Shown here piece by piece: positions 62,294 to 64,000 of a stretch of DNA of 64,000 bases (positions are counted from its first letter, which is position 1; every line of letters starts with the position of its first letter). The stretch spans positions 1-64,000 of the forward strand of contig CAYJOL010000006.1 in the NCBI GenBank assembly GCA_964371785.1, in the 5' to 3' direction. The DNA comes from CAVQCT01 sp964371785 (lineage in GTDB: Bacteria > Zixibacteria > MSB-5A5 > GN15 > FEB-12). The notes below the pieces were generated by a model. It did no database searches. It worked only from the letters and a program-made list of their open reading frames with translations, and was not told the origin of the DNA. A program made the translations under genes and the position numbers.

Positions 62294-64000
62294 ATGGAAA
62301 ATTCTGGGGACAATAGAGGCGGCAAGAAGTCCGAAAGCGAGTCTCGGGGAAATAGACAATCGCTTCGGCAGAGAATCTCACCTGCGACCCTGATAGTATT
62401 CTTTAAGGCCTCAATTGTAGGACTGCTATTTGGGGAGGCATGCATCGTAGCCAGGGCGATATGGTTTAGCTTTGTTGTTTGCGTGTGGCACGGGCCGTAT
62501 CAGATTTGGGGCAATGTTTTGGGCGTGATAGGGTTAATCTCAGCAGTATTTTATTTCTATGCGTTCGGGTTCCTGGCCCATGTACTACTGATTGTCAAGA
62601 GCAGGCGAGTCGATGTCGTTCTGATATTCATGGCGGGGGCCACTGCCGCAGTAACTTTGGGAGGCATCGGATATAACTTTCTGTTGTCCGCATTGACTTC
62701 GATCTCTACACTGCAATACTTGGTTCTACTTGGAATTCCACCTTCAATCGGTTTTGCGTTGTTATGTCAGAGGGTGATGTCAACGAAGAGGAAGCTGCAT
62801 GAGTACGAGGATCAGTTCTTTCTGGACGACCTAGAGCTTAGGTCGAGAGAGAGCGACCTGCTAGGTTTTTCTGAAAAAGCCAACCGATTTGCGGCCAGAG
62901 TATTAAATCTCGGTTCGTCAAAGAGTATGGTGTTCGGGATTGATGCACCATGGGGTACGGGGAAGTCTACGTTCGTCAACTTCTGTGTCGAGAGCTGGTC
63001 AGATGGATTCGATGTGAAGACAATCGTATATACCTTTAGTCCTCTTCAGATCCAGAATGAGTCTGAGATTATGGTGCGCTTTATCGATGGGCTGATTAAA
63101 CGGATTCAGAAGGACTGTTTTATTCCTGAACTGCAACCTCTATTTCGCAAGTATACTAGGTTCCTAAAGGCAAAAACAGGATTTTCGATATTTGGTATCG
63201 AAATAATTCCGCTCGAAAGGTCTGTAGATGATGTTATGCAGGAACTAGAGCACGTCCTTCTCGATCTAGATCGTAAGATAATCGTTGTGATCGACGATCT
63301 CGACAGGCTCCACATAGATTCCGTTACCGATGTGCTTTTTGCCATCAAAAAGGCGTTTTCCTTGCCAAACATCTCATACGTCCTCTGTTATGATACTCAG
63401 AATATTTGTGAATCGCCGACTAACACCGCAACCTACGAAAAGCTGAATGAATTTCTCGAGAAATTCGTAAATGTAAAAGTTGGTCTTTTCACCGACGCCA
63501 GCCAGTTGCGTCAATTCGTCTCAGCACACATGGACAAGGCGCTGTCTAATAATTCCCAGGCCGATCCTATTTTGGTCAAACATACTATGAGTCCTCTCAT
63601 AGGCATTCTCAAGTCTCCGGAATCCTACAGATATATGCCTTTTGTCGGCGACGTAAGAAAGCTAAAGAGAGTCATTAACACGGTCTTGCTTCTGGACATT
63701 GAAAAAACCGATTTTATGAATGCCGATTTTGACGGCAGTGACCTGATCCATTTGCTTTTGATCTACATCAATTACCCGAATATCTTCCGCTTAATCTTTG
63801 ATACTGAGACTGATGACAAACGTGGATTCTTTTCGACAGTTGTCCCTGGCGACGACTGGTATCCGAGAGCCCAAGAGAATGTGAACCAGCTGTCACAGGA
63901 GCGGAGCGAATTTAAGAATTCCACGAGATATAACGAATTGATCAAAGAACTGGACAGCAAACAACCGCCTGCTGCGTTTCTACTGCGCAAGGTTTTCGAC
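62294..64000 (+). CDS. Membrane-anchored KAP-family P-loop NTPase, 3' truncated by window end
   Basis: The reading frame is open for at least 569 codons and runs off the window. A basic polar N-terminus is followed by about four membrane helices (near 31-60, 68-95, 101-125 and 129-150). The KAP NTPase domain begins near 170. Walker A is APWGTGKST (Trp220, Lys224) and Walker B is VVIDDLDRL with Asp334 and Asp335, after the strongly conserved KAP order. KAP proteins are known from prophages, plasmids and defence islands; substrate and partners are unknown. Start and ribosome site (GGGAG) are moderate. Codons with A or T at the third position are commoner than in the rest of the window. Confidence 0.85.
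   Translation, partial: MENSGDNRGGKKSESESRGNRQSLRQRISPATLIVFFKASIVGLLFGEACIVARAIWFSFVVCVWHGPYQIWGNVLGVIGLISAVFYFYAFGFLAHVLLIVKSRRVDVVLIFMAGATAAVTLGGIGYNFLLSALTSISTLQYLVLLGIPPSIGFALLCQRVMSTKRKLHEYEDQFFLDDLELRSRESDLLGFSEKANRFAARVLNLGSSKSMVFGIDAPWGTGKSTFVNFCVESWSDGFDVKTIVYTFSPLQIQNESEIMVRFIDGLIKRIQKDCFIPELQPLFRKYTRFLKAKTGFSIFGIEIIPLERSVDDVMQELEHVLLDLDRKIIVVIDDLDRLHIDSVTDVLFAIKKAFSLPNISYVLCYDTQNICESPTNTATYEKLNEFLEKFVNVKVGLFTDASQLRQFVSAHMDKALSNNSQADPILVKHTMSPLIGILKSPESYRYMPFVGDVRKLKRVINTVLLLDIEKTDFMNADFDGSDLIHLLLIYINYPNIFRLIFDTETDDKRGFFSTVVPGDDWYPRAQENVNQLSQERSEFKNSTRYNELIKELDSKQPPAAFLLRKVFD

Noticed and set aside
1..64000. CRISPR array, rRNA operon or insertion sequence
   Set aside because: I saw no regularly spaced direct repeats of CRISPR size, no rRNA segments and no transposase reading frame in the window.

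Overview
The window reads as chromosomal DNA of a Gram-negative bacterium of the FCB (Fibrobacteres-Chlorobi-Bacteroidetes) superphylum, perhaps candidate phylum Zixibacteria or a relative. The signs are lipid A and Kdo genes with an LpxC-FabZ fusion, a secreted protein ending in a type IX-secretion-like C-terminal domain, a short DUF2480 protein, an A-type RNase P RNA and moderately GC-rich DNA with good Shine-Dalgarno sites. The taxon is an inference; the sequence holds no rRNA.

Layout. 1-4650: end of tRNA-Val(CAC), a zinc-ribbon coiled-coil protein, guaB, rnpB and recJ. 4657-16137: an acyl-CoA and B12 gene block with a MeaB-type GTPase, two B12-dependent acyl-CoA mutase large subunits, one separate B12-binding subunit, an acyl-CoA dehydrogenase, a metallo-beta-lactamase-fold hydrolase, a three-subunit propionyl/acyl-CoA carboxylase, a lipoprotein and methylmalonyl-CoA epimerase. 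The first mutase has the Phe/Gln pair of isobutyryl-CoA mutase and the second the Tyr/Arg pair of methylmalonyl-CoA mutase. The block therefore probably links valine and propionate carbon to succinyl-CoA and butyryl-CoA. 16134-19869 (minus): a small-membrane-protein/BlaI operon, a GAF (fRMsr-like) protein, a UroD-like protein and a DUF169 protein.

20086-22968: a PilR/NtrC-type activator followed by two type IV pilin genes, each behind a sigma-54 -24/-12 site. The second pilin has an upstream array of GCA-N3-TGC dyads with 19-bp phasing. 23159-28642: a secreted repeat protein, a HEAT-repeat protein, a YprB-like nuclease and an HDOD protein with an orphan histidine-kinase-like helical domain. 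28704-35811: a DUF4097-like surface protein, a large T9SS-type secreted protein, a CPBP membrane protease and a two-gene regulator pair (sigma-4-like HTH plus ribbon-helix-helix).

35946-48745: lpxC-fabZ, lpxA, an isochorismatase-like hydrolase, an M13 peptidase (minus), then a tightly overlapping gfo/idh-lpxB-waaA-lpxK-nadB-guaA operon. 48796-54596: alpha/beta hydrolase, polyprenyl diphosphate synthase, a VWA membrane protein, a lone HisKA-like protein and a lysine-dehydrogenase-like enzyme. 54599-59089 (minus): four tandem pseudopilins with one shared and unusual architecture. 59249-62127: ferredoxin, DUF2480 and IscA-type genes divergent from an IscR-like Rrf2 regulator, then pdxS. 62294-64000: a visibly AT-richer, truncated membrane-anchored KAP P-loop NTPase, probably the edge of an accessory or defence region that continues beyond the window.
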